NCBI GenBank assembly: GCA_965200795.1
Contig: CBDAVB010000026.1
Coordinates: forward strand, 1 to 64,000
Direction: 5' to 3'
DNA: 64,000 nt
Origin: Parashewanella sp965200795
Lineage (GTDB): Bacteria > Pseudomonadota > Gammaproteobacteria > Enterobacterales > Shewanellaceae
Part shown: positions 55,544 through 64,000 of the stretch, one piece after another
Layout of the letters: every line of letters starts with the position of its first letter
How positions within the stretch are numbered: position 1 is the first letter of the stretch
The notes under the pieces: model-generated
Seen by the model: only the letters and a program-made list of their open reading frames with translations
What the model was told of the DNA's origin: nothing
The model's database searches: none
Made by a program: the position numbers and the translations under genes

Positions 55544-56365
55544 ATGAGTAATAAATTAGTACCAGCACATCATGATAGTTATCAAAATCCATACTCTTTC
55601 AGCTCAGCTGCGTTTCTTGATCCTTCCTTTCTGATGCAAGTTAATGACTGTTCTTATAAGGCATCAAGGAGTGACATCTGTAACAACGTAGTACAATCAT
55701 ATTTCGAACCGCAAACCGATTATACGATTAACTATTTTATCAGCGAGTTACTTCCCCCGGTAAAACCTGCTCAAAGGGAGAATGTAGTTGATTCAGGAAA
55801 AGATGAAGTTGATTCAGGAAAAGATGAAGTTAATTCAGGGAATGATGAAGTTGATTTTAGTATATTTCGTAAAAATAAAAAGGCATTAACTAATATCGTT
55901 TTATATCAGCAAGTAGAGACCGAGATAGAGAAAAATCTGATGTCTGAGTTTGACAGTCTGTCCGATAGAATCGGACTTAATTTACTCAAAGGAAAAAACT
56001 CAATTGACTTTAAATTTAATTTAAAATTAGATGAGAAAGATACAACTTATACAATTGACTGTGATATTGATTTATTGAAGAATAGTTTTAAATCTGTCCG
56101 TATCTATTTCAAAACCTTTGCTAAATATAATAATTTACTTGCTATCAATGAAAAGATAAAAACATTTAGACCGCTGACAAGTTTAAGTAAAATAGCTGTA
56201 GCGCGAGGTACAGAAGATATACACAATGTCAATCAGTACCGCGCCCGATTATTTCACGAGCTAGTGGAAATAAGTGCTATTTCATCTCCATTTCGCTCGA
56301 AAGAAAGCAAAATCAGTCAAGTGTTTAAGAAAAACAATACGGTGCAGATCTCCTACTACAACTAA
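55544..56365 (+). CDS. Unknown protein (paralogue 2)
   Basis: A 273-residue protein, paralogue of the one at 54145. It keeps the QNPYSFSSAAFLDPSF and VVQSYFEPQT motifs, and a short tandem motif at the same place (VDSGKDEVDSGKDEVNSGND; units of 7 residues) instead of the 22-residue repeat. The C-terminal half, with LTNIVLYQQVETEIEKNL and a beta-rich DCDIDLLKNSFKSV stretch, aligns with ITINIGHFALLKHS-type regions of the partner. There is no signal peptide. The function is unknown. Being a lineage-specific tandem duplicate with a variable repeat suggests a role in interaction with hosts, phage or competitors, without direct evidence. Confidence 0.55.
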   Translation: MSNKLVPAHHDSYQNPYSFSSAAFLDPSFLMQVNDCSYKASRSDICNNVVQSYFEPQTDYTINYFISELLPPVKPAQRENVVDSGKDEVDSGKDEVNSGNDEVDFSIFRKNKKALTNIVLYQQVETEIEKNLMSEFDSLSDRIGLNLLKGKNSIDFKFNLKLDEKDTTYTIDCDIDLLKNSFKSVRIYFKTFAKYNNLLAINEKIKTFRPLTSLSKIAVARGTEDIHNVNQYRARLFHELVEISAISSPFRSKESKISQVFKKNNTVQISYYN

Positions 56366-56504
56366 GACAACAACAAGAATCTTAAAATAAACCCTTTATA
56401 ATCATTAAGATAAATTAAAATTATTGTTGAAATAAAGTGCGGAAAAAGTCATTATGTAGTATTTATTGGTTTACCAAAAAAATAAGTCCGTAAAAAAGAC
56501 CTTT
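56366..56504. other. Short AT-rich intergenic segment
   Basis: No gene or clear terminator hairpin recognised between the paralogue and the ISKra4-like relic. Confidence 0.4.
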
Positions 56505-56905
56505 TCGCCATGATGGCTTACACAAATCTATCGAACATTCATGCTTTAATGATGCCTTTCCGCAATTTCACAGAATCATTCAATACCTTGAGAGTGATGA
56601 AGCCAAACAAGCGGAACACGGTAACATTCAGGCTTTCATTAATATTCAAGGCTCAGAGGTTCTTCGTCGTCTGTTTCAAGGCTTTCTCGACCTGAAAGCC
56701 GCGAACGAGAAAACACAACCGGTGAATTCTGGTAACGGCTCCGTTTTGAACCACTTCAGAAAAGACGTTAAACGCAACCAGGTTAAGTGCTCTGCAAGGC
56801 GCTCTTGCGCAGTAATACGGCAGTCATTTAAGCAAGAGTAACGCCGCGGTTCGCTCATGGCGGGCGTCAAAAAAGTGAAAACTTTTGTTGGGCACTTATG
56901 ATTTA
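56505..56905 (+). pseudogene. ISKra4-family transposase N-terminal relic plus repeat
   Basis: In one plus-strand frame 56509-56740 reads FHRIIQYLESDEAKQAEHGN then IQAFINIQGSEVLRRLFQGF and LDLKAANEKTQPVNS, the pattern of the N-terminal domain of ISKra4 transposases. It is cut off after NHFRKDVKRN. About 56860-56905 is a reversed family D repeat (GCGTCAAAAAAGTGAAAAC). No intact gene remains. Confidence 0.6.
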
Positions 56906-57111
56906 TAATGCGGCCAAGGGAACCTATACCGCTCACCGGATTCAGTAATTGGTTTGAATTGCAATCAGTCTCTCTACTTTGTAAGATGGATATCAGACTT
57001 AAGTATTAAAAAAAACAATAATATATATTTGTGTTCCTGAAGCCGGAAAAATTTAAGCGCCTTCAAAAAATACGAATATGGATCAGATACGCTGTTAAGG
57101 GAGTAATTGCT

Positions 57112-59208
57112 GTGTCACATTCAAAGCAAATGGTTCTTATGCCGAAAGAATTATCATGGTTATCGTTCAATGAAAGAGTGTTACAAGAGGCGTGTGATAA
57201 CAATGTACCTCTGGTTGAGCGTGTCAGATTTTTAGGTATTTTCTCAAGCAACATGGATGAATTCTTTCGGGTTCGCGTCGCGGCGGTTCGCAGAGCCATT
57301 CTTATTGATTCAATCGAATCAAAAAAAGCCCAGCATAATCAGTTGCTGATGACCCGTATTCAGCGGAAGGTCTTAGAGCTTCAAGATCGGTTTGATGAAA
57401 TCTACGGCGTGCTGATGCGGGAGTTAATAAGAAAAAATATTTTCCTCATTAATGAGAGTCAGCTGACTGAATTTCAGGGCATTTGGTTAAAAGACTATTT
57501 CAATGACCATTTAAAAAGACATATAACTCCGATATCCGTCAGCAAGAACCGGGACTTGACTAAGCAGATTTCAGACAGCATGACTTACCTCTGTGTTTGC
57601 CTTTATAAAAACAAAAAGCATCAGTACTTGTTAATTGAGGTTCCGACCAAAAGTGTACCGCGCTTTATCTCCCTGCCTTCCGAAAACGGTAAATCAAAAA
57701 AATACCTCATCTTGCTGGATAACATCATCCGGCACTGTGCCGATGAACTCTTTAATCCGTTTTTTGATTACGATGAAATTGATGTCTTTTCGATGAAACT
57801 GACCCGTGACGCCGATTTTGATATCACCGATGAACTGGAGCGCACTCAGCTTGAAAAGATGACTAAAGGTGTTAAAAAACGTTTAACCGCTGAACCGGTC
57901 CGGTTAGTTTACGACAGGCAGATGCCCGAACATATGCTGCAGATGCTTAAATCACAGTTAAAGATCAGTTTAACCGAATTTCTGGTTCCCGGCGGCCGCT
58001 ATCACAGTTTCAAGGATTTTATCGCCTTTCCGAACCCCGGTCGTAAACACCTAGAATATGAAAAAAAACCGGCGTTAAGCTCAAGCCGGTTTGACCGGCA
58101 TACCAACGCCTTTGACGCCGTCGCGGACGGGGACATATTACTTAACTACCCTTATCACAAATTCTCTTATTTTACTGAGCTCGTTCGTCAGGCCGCTTAC
58201 GACCCCGCGGTCAAATCCATCACAATATCTCTTTATCGGGTGGCAAAAAAATCCAGGGTTATTCAATCGCTTATAGACGCTGTCAGAAACGGTAAACAAG
58301 TTACCGCGATTTTAGAATTAAGAGCAAGATTTGATGAAGAAGCCAATATTGAATGGACACGTGTTTTAGCTGAAGCCGGTGTCGCGGTGCATCACGGAAT
58401 TCCTAACCTTAAAGTGCACTCAAAACTTTGCCTGATTCACCGCCAGGAAGGCGAGGAACTCAAACTTTATTGTCATATCGGCTCCGGAAATTTCAATGAG
58501 AAAACCGCTAAAATTTACACTGACATGTCTTTATTTACGGCAAATGAAGAAATAACCAGAGAGGTTGAGAATGTTTTCGACCTGATCCAGCACCCGTACA
58601 AACAGTATCGGTTCCAGCATTTAATCGTTTCACCTTACAACTCAAGAAGAAAGCTCAACAGCCTGATAGATGATGAGATAAGAAATGCCGGAGCCGATAA
58701 GAAAGCCTCAATTACTCTCAAGCTCAACAATCTGGTCGATAAGCCGCTTATCAAAAAGCTCTACAAGGCGGCCACGGCCGGAGTCAAAGTAAAATTACTT
58801 ATCAGAGGCATGTGTTCTTTGATCCCTGAGCTGAAGTCCGTTAACGGCAATATTGAGATTTTAAGTATTATTGACAGGTACTTAGAACACTCCCGGGTGA
58901 TGATTTTCCACGCCGGCGGAGAGCATAAGGTCTTCTTATGCTCCGCTGACTGGATGACAAGAAACATAGATAACCGTATAGAAGTCGGTGTTCCTATTTA
59001 TGACAAAAAACTCAAGAAACTGATCACGTCTATCACTAATATTCAACTGAGCGACAATACCAAAGCCAGAATTATAGACGCTGAGCAAACCAACCCTTAT
59101 CGTAAACGCGGCAATAAGAAAAAGGTTCGCTCACAAGAAGTCATTTATGAGTTTCTGCAAGACGCGGAAAAGATAAGTTGTCAAGTCAGCGGCCATGAAC
59201 CAGAATAA
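57112..59208 (+). CDS. ppk: Polyphosphate kinase 1
   Basis: A 698-residue enzyme. The frame opens at 57031, but GTG at 57112 with AAGGGAG upstream matches the family start (then SHSKQMVLMPKELSWLSFNERVL). It makes polyphosphate from ATP reversibly. The N-domain has FLGIFSSNMDEFFRVRVAAV, and the catalytic C-domains contain the phosphorylated-His motif KVHSKLCLIHR, YCHIGSGNFNEKTAKIYTD and the second His motif YLEHSRVMIFHAGG. It is followed 36 bases later by ppx, so synthesis and breakdown are co-transcribed. Confidence 0.93.
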   Translation: MSHSKQMVLMPKELSWLSFNERVLQEACDNNVPLVERVRFLGIFSSNMDEFFRVRVAAVRRAILIDSIESKKAQHNQLLMTRIQRKVLELQDRFDEIYGVLMRELIRKNIFLINESQLTEFQGIWLKDYFNDHLKRHITPISVSKNRDLTKQISDSMTYLCVCLYKNKKHQYLLIEVPTKSVPRFISLPSENGKSKKYLILLDNIIRHCADELFNPFFDYDEIDVFSMKLTRDADFDITDELERTQLEKMTKGVKKRLTAEPVRLVYDRQMPEHMLQMLKSQLKISLTEFLVPGGRYHSFKDFIAFPNPGRKHLEYEKKPALSSSRFDRHTNAFDAVADGDILLNYPYHKFSYFTELVRQAAYDPAVKSITISLYRVAKKSRVIQSLIDAVRNGKQVTAILELRARFDEEANIEWTRVLAEAGVAVHHGIPNLKVHSKLCLIHRQEGEELKLYCHIGSGNFNEKTAKIYTDMSLFTANEEITREVENVFDLIQHPYKQYRFQHLIVSPYNSRRKLNSLIDDEIRNAGADKKASITLKLNNLVDKPLIKKLYKAATAGVKVKLLIRGMCSLIPELKSVNGNIEILSIIDRYLEHSRVMIFHAGGEHKVFLCSADWMTRNIDNRIEVGVPIYDKKLKKLITSITNIQLSDNTKARIIDAEQTNPYRKRGNKKKVRSQEVIYEFLQDAEKISCQVSGHEPE

Positions 59209-59244
59209 ATTCATGAACTAACTCTTTATATCCCGGGTGATTAC

Positions 59245-60732
59245 ATGATTGAGTCTCATCAGCGTCACAAACATTTTGTAGCCATCGATATAGGCTCGAA
59301 TAGCTTTCACTTAGTTATTGCCAGAGAACAAAACGGACGGCTGCAGATCCTTCACAAAGAGAAAAAACAAGTGCAGCTCGCTCAGGGATTAGATGAAAAT
59401 AATGTACTGAGCGCGCAAGCCATTGAGCGGGGTATCAGCTGCCTGAAAGAGTTCAGGCTAAGATTCTCAGAACTGACTGAAACTCAAGTCAGACCTGTTG
59501 CCACTCACACCCTGCGTGTCGCGGTTAACGCTCACGACTTCATCGAAGCGGCGTTAAAGGTTTTACCCTATGAAATTGAAATTATTTCAGGCCATGAGGA
59601 AGCAAGACTGATATATAGCGCGGTGGCGCAAAATCAGGTGTTAAAGTCAAGAAATCTGGTCATTGACATCGGCGGAGGTTCAACCGAAGTTGTCATTGGT
59701 AAACGTACTAAACCAATACGCTTATCTAGTCTGACGTGCGGCTGCGTCAGTTACCATGAGCGATTTTTTCAGACTAATGAGCTTTCCAGGCAACACTTCA
59801 GAACCGCGATTTCTGAAGCCGACAATCAGCTCGCCACTCTTTCTAAAGATTATTTAACCGGCAACTGGGATCTCGCGCTGGGCAGCTCCGGCTCTGTAAA
59901 AGCCGTTACGGAAGCGCTGCGGGAAAAATATCAGCGTGAATACATTACATTAAAAGGGCTGAAACAATTAAAGGCCGATCTGATAGAGGCCGGACACACG
60001 GATAACATTGAATTGGACAATATCGATGACAGACGTAAAGTACTTTTACCCGCGGCCGTTGCTATTTTGATCAGTTTTTTCAAAAGGCTCAATGTTAAAC
60101 GTCTGGATTTCTCCGCTTTCGCGCTTCGGGAGGGTGTTTTGTATGAGCTGGCTAAAATCGGTCAATATCGTGATGTGCAAATGCGCGCGGTTGAAAACAT
60201 GGCTCAGCTCTATCACGTCGATATCGTCCACGCGGGAAAAGTATGCAAAACAGCGTTGGAATTATTTGAGCATGTGGCCGATGCCTGGCAACTTCGTCCT
60301 TACGCCCGGCTGTTGATTTTTGCCGCGAGTTTACACGAAATAGGCATTCACATTAATTCTCGCCAACATCATCAGCACGGCGGTTATATCATTCAAAATA
60401 GTGACTTACCTGGGTTTAATGAGGAATTACAATCAGAGTTGTCGATATTGATCAGAAATCACCGCAAGCGACCAAACGCGGGATCATTTGAACAAATTGA
60501 ACCTGAAAATAAAGAAAGCATAATTAAACTGTGCGCGGTTTTAAGGATAGCGGTATTACTCAATTTAGGCAGAGTCAGTCTTAAATTTGACTTCCGGCAC
60601 GCTAACGCAACTGAAAGCGGACTTATTTTAACTTTACCCAAAAATACAAAGAAAAACACACTATTAATTAATGATCTCTACAGAGAACAGAAGTATATTG
60701 CTGACTTAGGTGTTGAGTTACAGCTACTTTGA
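59245..60732 (+). CDS. ppx: Exopolyphosphatase
   Basis: A 495-residue Ppx/GppA enzyme that removes terminal phosphates from polyphosphate. Actin-like motifs: FVAIDIGSNSFHLVIAREQN and NLVIDIGGGSTEVVIGKR, with EEARLIYSAVA in between. The C-terminal HD-like half (HEIGIHINSRQHHQHGGYII) resembles Ppx rather than GppA, as does its length. It overlaps no other gene, and 36 bases separate it from ppk. Confidence 0.92.
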   Translation: MIESHQRHKHFVAIDIGSNSFHLVIAREQNGRLQILHKEKKQVQLAQGLDENNVLSAQAIERGISCLKEFRLRFSELTETQVRPVATHTLRVAVNAHDFIEAALKVLPYEIEIISGHEEARLIYSAVAQNQVLKSRNLVIDIGGGSTEVVIGKRTKPIRLSSLTCGCVSYHERFFQTNELSRQHFRTAISEADNQLATLSKDYLTGNWDLALGSSGSVKAVTEALREKYQREYITLKGLKQLKADLIEAGHTDNIELDNIDDRRKVLLPAAVAILISFFKRLNVKRLDFSAFALREGVLYELAKIGQYRDVQMRAVENMAQLYHVDIVHAGKVCKTALELFEHVADAWQLRPYARLLIFAASLHEIGIHINSRQHHQHGGYIIQNSDLPGFNEELQSELSILIRNHRKRPNAGSFEQIEPENKESIIKLCAVLRIAVLLNLGRVSLKFDFRHANATESGLILTLPKNTKKNTLLINDLYREQKYIADLGVELQLL

Positions 60733-60789
60733 TTCTAAACTTTCTCTGTATCTGAAAATTTGCCGGTTAAAGCTTAATAAAAATACCTT

Positions 60790-61455
60790 ATGCACTCTGA
60801 CATTCTTCTGTACTCATTCCGACGCTGTCCTTACGCTATCAGAGTAAGGCTCGCGCTTTTATACTCTCAAGCTCAGGTTTTAGTGAGAGAAATCGAACTT
60901 AAGAATAAACCTCAGGCAATGCTGGACGTTTCCCCTAAAGGTACTGTGCCGGTGCTTGTAAAGCGTGCAGAAGACAGACCGGTTTTAGTTATTGATGAAA
61001 GTCTTGACATTATGCACTGGGCATTAAATCAAAATGACCCTGAAAATTTGCTGCGCAAAGCTGACAGTGATTGTGTCATCAAAATGGACGCCTTAATTTC
61101 AGAAAATGACAACGGGTTTAAAGGTTGGCTGGACAAATATAAATATGCCGGTCGTTTTCCTGAGCATCCGCAAGCGTATTACCGACATCAGGGTGAGGAT
61201 TTTCTTCAAAAGCTGGAGGACTTATTGCGGCAAAATCGCTTTTTGTTTTCTGATAAACCTTGTTTAGCGGATATTGCCCTTTTCCCGTTTGTCAGACAAT
61301 TTGCTCACGTAGACAAAGCCTGGTCAGCCGCAAACGAATTTCCCGAGCTAAAAATATGGCTCGATTATTGGCAGAACTCACCGGTATTTATCCGGGCTAT
61401 GGAAAAATTCGAGCCCTGGCTCAACAACGGCAAAGCATATTTATTTGGCAAATAA
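60790..61455 (+). CDS. Glutathione S-transferase-like protein
   Basis: A 221-residue GST. The N-terminal thioredoxin fold begins ILLYSFRRCPYAIRVRLALL, a Cys-Pro-Tyr active site like omega or dehydroascorbate-type enzymes, so Cys13 rather than Ser/Tyr is the likely catalytic residue. SPKGTVPVLV and VIDESLDIMHW complete the glutathione site, and a helical C-domain with CLADIALFPFVRQF follows. Its real substrate cannot be predicted. It follows ppx by 57 bases, in the same direction and possibly in the same transcript. Confidence 0.85.
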   Translation: MHSDILLYSFRRCPYAIRVRLALLYSQAQVLVREIELKNKPQAMLDVSPKGTVPVLVKRAEDRPVLVIDESLDIMHWALNQNDPENLLRKADSDCVIKMDALISENDNGFKGWLDKYKYAGRFPEHPQAYYRHQGEDFLQKLEDLLRQNRFLFSDKPCLADIALFPFVRQFAHVDKAWSAANEFPELKIWLDYWQNSPVFIRAMEKFEPWLNNGKAYLFGK

Positions 61456-61494
61456 ATAAAATCAGGTTACATTGTTTTTTAAGGTTTTCAGGGA

Positions 61495-61794
61495 ATGCCC
61501 TTTTCATCGTCAATTGTTCATATACGGAAATTTATAACAGTGACTATATTCGGAAATATTGAACTTCAAATTTGGTATATGGTCGTTTTTCTGCTTATTT
61601 TGCATGCTGTTTTCGCAATCAGACCAGCAATATCAGACGCTCCGATACCTGCCGGCAAAAAAATAAAGTGGTCTGTTATGGGAATTTTATTCGGCCCGTT
61701 AGGTTACTATGTTTATCAGGCTACTTTGCCGTTTGAGCATATCGAAAACCCGTCAGAATTTTTTAAAATTGAGAACAGACAAGAAAAACGCTAG
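61495..61794 (+). CDS. Small membrane protein of unknown function
   Basis: Up to 99 residues. The convincing core is IWYMVVFLLILHAVFAIRPAI (first hydrophobic segment) and KIKWSVMGILFGPLGYYVYQ (a second), a two-helix membrane hairpin reminiscent of PLDc_N or DUF-type phosphatidyl-transfer regulators. The start is uncertain; an in-frame ATG at 61579 would remove the poorly structured first 28 residues. The TAG stop lies at the edge of a family B repeat, so the C-terminus may have been trimmed. Confidence 0.5.
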   Translation: MPFSSSIVHIRKFITVTIFGNIELQIWYMVVFLLILHAVFAIRPAISDAPIPAGKKIKWSVMGILFGPLGYYVYQATLPFEHIENPSEFFKIENRQEKR

Positions 61795-62135
61795 AACTGT
61801 CCCGAAATAACTTCCCTGTTTTGCTGTCGTTTATTTTTGGCTTATACAAGGCGGAGAAAGCGAGGTGTGGCCATTACCGACATACCAAACTGTCGTATTA
61901 CATTTCTACATAAGCTTTCGGCAACGCCGTAACTCTTTATTCAAAAAAAGCAAAATAAACACAGCCCGAAGGGTTACGCTTAACATTGCCGCTCTGCGTT
62001 ACGTTACTCATCATTCATTTACCGGCATACAAAACTGTCGTTACTTCGTTTAGAATGACAACACTTCATTCTTCGTGCCTTGATATCGGCAATGTTAAGC
62101 GGTAACAAATCGGGAAGTTATCTCGGGACAGTTCT
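61794..62135. repeat. MITE-like repeat (family B), copy 2
   Basis: Ends GAACTGTCCCGAAATAACTT and AAGTTATCTCGGGACAGTTC are inverted. The interior carries GCTGTCGTTTATTTTTGGC and CATACAAAACTGTCGTTAC as in 10622-10931, in the reverse order. It starts at the stop codon of the preceding gene. Confidence 0.75.
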
Positions 62136-62199
62136 TTGCTGAAGACGCCGAATTCACTGTCTCAGAACACAATATTTTTTCAGAATTTTATGAGAGCGT

Positions 62200-63402
62200 A
62201 TGAACAATTTTCAAGCTTCAGACGATTTACCTAAGTGGCTGCTCTTGCCTTTACTGGCAAGCATCGTCGCCATTACTCCGTTAGCTATTGATATGTATCT
62301 TCCGGCACTTACGGAGATTGCCGCGGAGTTCCGGACGGATGTCACTATTGTGCAGCAAAGTCTGAGTACTTACCTGGCCGGCTATGGTTCAGGAATGCTG
62401 TGCTTTGGTTATTTAGCGGACAAGTTAGGACGACGTCCGTTAGTGATTTTCGGTTTAAGCTGCTTTAGCTTAGTCAGCCTTACTCTCAGTTTTAGCGATA
62501 ATACGGACTTATTTTTTATTCTGAGATTCTTGCAGGCTTTTGTCGGAGCGGCGGCTACTGTTGTTATTCCGGGATATATAAAAGAAGTTTACAAACAAGA
62601 TACGGCTAAGGGCATATCTTATGTAAGACTGATTATGATGCTGGCTCCCTTAATCGCTCCGACAATCGGCACCGTCATTCTTGATTTTCTGAATTGGCAC
62701 TGGATTTTCAGAATCCACGCGATATATTCATTTATCCTGCTTTGTGTTGTTCTTATAAAGCTGAAAATGAGCAGCGATAAAGATAAATCAACAAGAACTG
62801 ACAAAGGGTTCCTCGCGGCTTATAAAACCGTTTTTACTCAAAAAGGCGTGAGGATTTACATCGCTTCCAGCGTACTTTGCTCATTTGCCTTTTTTTGTTA
62901 TTTAACCGCTTCTTCCTTCATCTTTTTAGAAGTGTTCGCGGTCAGCAAATTCACCTTCTCAATGCTGTTCAGCTTAAATGTGGGTTCTTTGATGCTCGCT
63001 AATCTTATCAACTCCAGGCTTTCAACTAAGTTTGGCTCTAAAAAAATGCTTAAGTTCGGGATCATTATCGGGGTTATCGCGGCCGGCGGCCTGACCTTTG
63101 TTAACTGGCTGCGACTGGATTATATCCGCACTATGATTTTTTTAATGCCGCTGATGGGCTCTCTGGGGATCATATCCGTGAGTTGCGACGCTATTGTATT
63201 GCAGCGGTTTAAGAATGAAACCGGAACCGCGACAGCCGTGATCGGCACCCTGAGATTCGGCGGCGGCGCTTTAGCCGGCCCGGTACTGGCTTTACTGTAT
63301 ACCGGAACCGCCGTGCCTTTTTCCTCAGTTATGCTGACTTCGCTGATAGCTATAGGCTCTCTTCAGCTCGCGTACCGTTTCAGGAATAAGAAAGTGATTT
63401 AG
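62200..63402 (+). CDS. Bcr/CflA-family drug efflux transporter
   Basis: A 400-residue major facilitator with 12 expected membrane helices. The N-terminal signature PLAIDMYLPALTEIAAEF is typical of the Bcr/CflA group, followed by the GYLADKLGRRPLVIFGL loop between helices 2 and 3 and a second-half GSKKMLKFGIIIGV region. Such proteins export bicyclomycin, chloramphenicol, sulfonamides or dipeptides by proton exchange; the specific substrate cannot be read. It stands alone after a MITE and is convergent with the ushA-like gene. Confidence 0.88.
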   Translation: MNNFQASDDLPKWLLLPLLASIVAITPLAIDMYLPALTEIAAEFRTDVTIVQQSLSTYLAGYGSGMLCFGYLADKLGRRPLVIFGLSCFSLVSLTLSFSDNTDLFFILRFLQAFVGAAATVVIPGYIKEVYKQDTAKGISYVRLIMMLAPLIAPTIGTVILDFLNWHWIFRIHAIYSFILLCVVLIKLKMSSDKDKSTRTDKGFLAAYKTVFTQKGVRIYIASSVLCSFAFFCYLTASSFIFLEVFAVSKFTFSMLFSLNVGSLMLANLINSRLSTKFGSKKMLKFGIIIGVIAAGGLTFVNWLRLDYIRTMIFLMPLMGSLGIISVSCDAIVLQRFKNETGTATAVIGTLRFGGGALAGPVLALLYTGTAVPFSSVMLTSLIAIGSLQLAYRFRNKKVI

Positions 63403-63445
63403 CGGCCGCCGCGCTTACTTTACCTGTGCTTCAGGGCTTCTGGCG

Positions 63446-64000
63446 CTAATCTGAGACTTTACACCCGTTTCCGGAAGCGTCTTTAGTGTTCAGATAAACC
63501 AAATCATTTTTGTCAGGGGTATACGGGCTGACATCAATGACGTTTGTTGGTTCTCCGGCTTGTGATTTGAAAAAGTCAGAAAGCTCCTCCCAGTCAACCA
63601 AGTTCCCCTCTGTAAATACAATCGCGTTTTTAAATTGCTTATCCTCACCGACCAGCTTCGGATAACCGTCCCCGCCGGCGGCTGAGAAATTAGGAATCGA
63701 AAACGAATACATAGCGTTTTTATCGAACTTCCCGCCGTTGATCTCATTAACGGTGACAGCTTGCTCCGGATCTTCCGACGCGCAGTCAATTCGCATTTTT
63801 ATGTTATAAAACTGGGCGTAGCCGCCGCTGTCAATCTGTTTAGTCGCGACACCGCTCAGATATCGGGTTAAATCAGCGCCTGACATGGTCACTTTATATA
63901 CTTGGTTAGAAAAAGGCTCAACGATCCGGACACCGCGCGTTGTTACGTCACCTTTCTGGATGGACGCTCTGATGCCGCCTGAGTTAACAATACCGAAATC
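63446..64000 (-). CDS. ushA: UshA-like 5'-nucleotidase, C-terminal part (cut by window end)
   Basis: Only the C-terminal domain is in the window. Reading inward from the edge: DFGIVNSGGIRASIQKGDV (the NGGGIR-type nucleotide-binding motif), VRIVEPFSNQVYKVTMSG, then SGGYAQFYNIKMRIDC, IPNFSAAGGDGYPKLVG and the end TPDKNDLVYLNTK to the stop at 63446. This is the 5'-nucleotidase C domain of periplasmic UshA/CpdB-type enzymes, where FSAAGGDGYP holds stacking residues. The N-terminal metallophosphatase domain and signal peptide lie beyond 64000. It would scavenge nucleosides from nucleotides. Confidence 0.88.
   Translation of the reverse strand, partial: DFGIVNSGGIRASIQKGDVTTRGVRIVEPFSNQVYKVTMSGADLTRYLSGVATKQIDSGGYAQFYNIKMRIDCASEDPEQAVTVNEINGGKFDKNAMYSFSIPNFSAAGGDGYPKLVGEDKQFKNAIVFTEGNLVDWEELSDFFKSQAGEPTNVIDVSPYTPDKNDLVYLNTKDASGNGCKVSD

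Overview
The window looks like a chromosomal segment of a marine gammaproteobacterium of the Shewanella/Parashewanella type. This is inferred from the proteins and gene order, not from a database match. The supporting items are an oleABCD hydrocarbon cluster, the order suhB(divergent)-trmJ-cysE-iscRSUA-hscBA-fdx, tesA divergent from an ABC transporter of the YbbA/YbbP type, ppk1-ppx, and an NhaC-type antiporter. The genome is moderately AT-rich and heavily loaded with insertion sequences, small non-coding inverted-repeat elements and pseudogenes, as in recently host-restricted or bottlenecked bacteria.

Layout. 1-6400 is mobile DNA: the end of an IS630-like copy, a small secreted protein, then a four-deep nest of insertion sequences (IS4 containing ISAs1 containing an IS5-like element containing an IS701-like element), with target duplications readable for three of the four levels. 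6660-12044 carries an NhaC-type antiporter, a DUF2789 protein, a decayed uraA uracil permease and a DUF6491-like lipoprotein. 12041-16791 is a group II intron (RT plus domains V/VI) whose 5' RNA half is interrupted by two abutting IS630-family elements. 16958-25155 is the housekeeping block: suhB, trmJ, cysE and the Fe-S assembly operon with two IscR-type sites upstream. 25675-31000 holds a hypothetical, a second IS5-like copy, a VOC protein, a cupin and a lactonase-like beta-propeller. 31126-34944 is tesA/ybbA/ybbP. 35403-38903 encodes a 1166-residue coiled-coil protein of unknown role.

39512-44209 is oleABCD, a four-gene unit that condenses two fatty acyl chains and converts them to a long-chain olefin. 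It is followed by a composite of IS5-like, IS66-type MITE, ISL3 and IS630-like pieces. 47251-52390 contains a SIMPL-domain protein and two unrecognised proteins of 743 and 260 residues. 52716-56365 has metC and a tandem pair of paralogous unknown proteins, one with an expanded 66-bp in-frame repeat. 57112-61794 is ppk1-ppx (polyphosphate synthesis and breakdown), an omega-like GST and a small membrane protein. The window ends with a Bcr/CflA drug-efflux transporter and the 3' part of a UshA-like 5'-nucleotidase.

No tRNA, rRNA or CRISPR array was seen. The most distinctive themes are (1) nested and abutting mobile elements whose insertion history can be read base by base, (2) repeated insertion of elements exactly at or next to stop codons, and (3) several large or duplicated unknown proteins that could be secreted effectors or surface factors, which is inference only.
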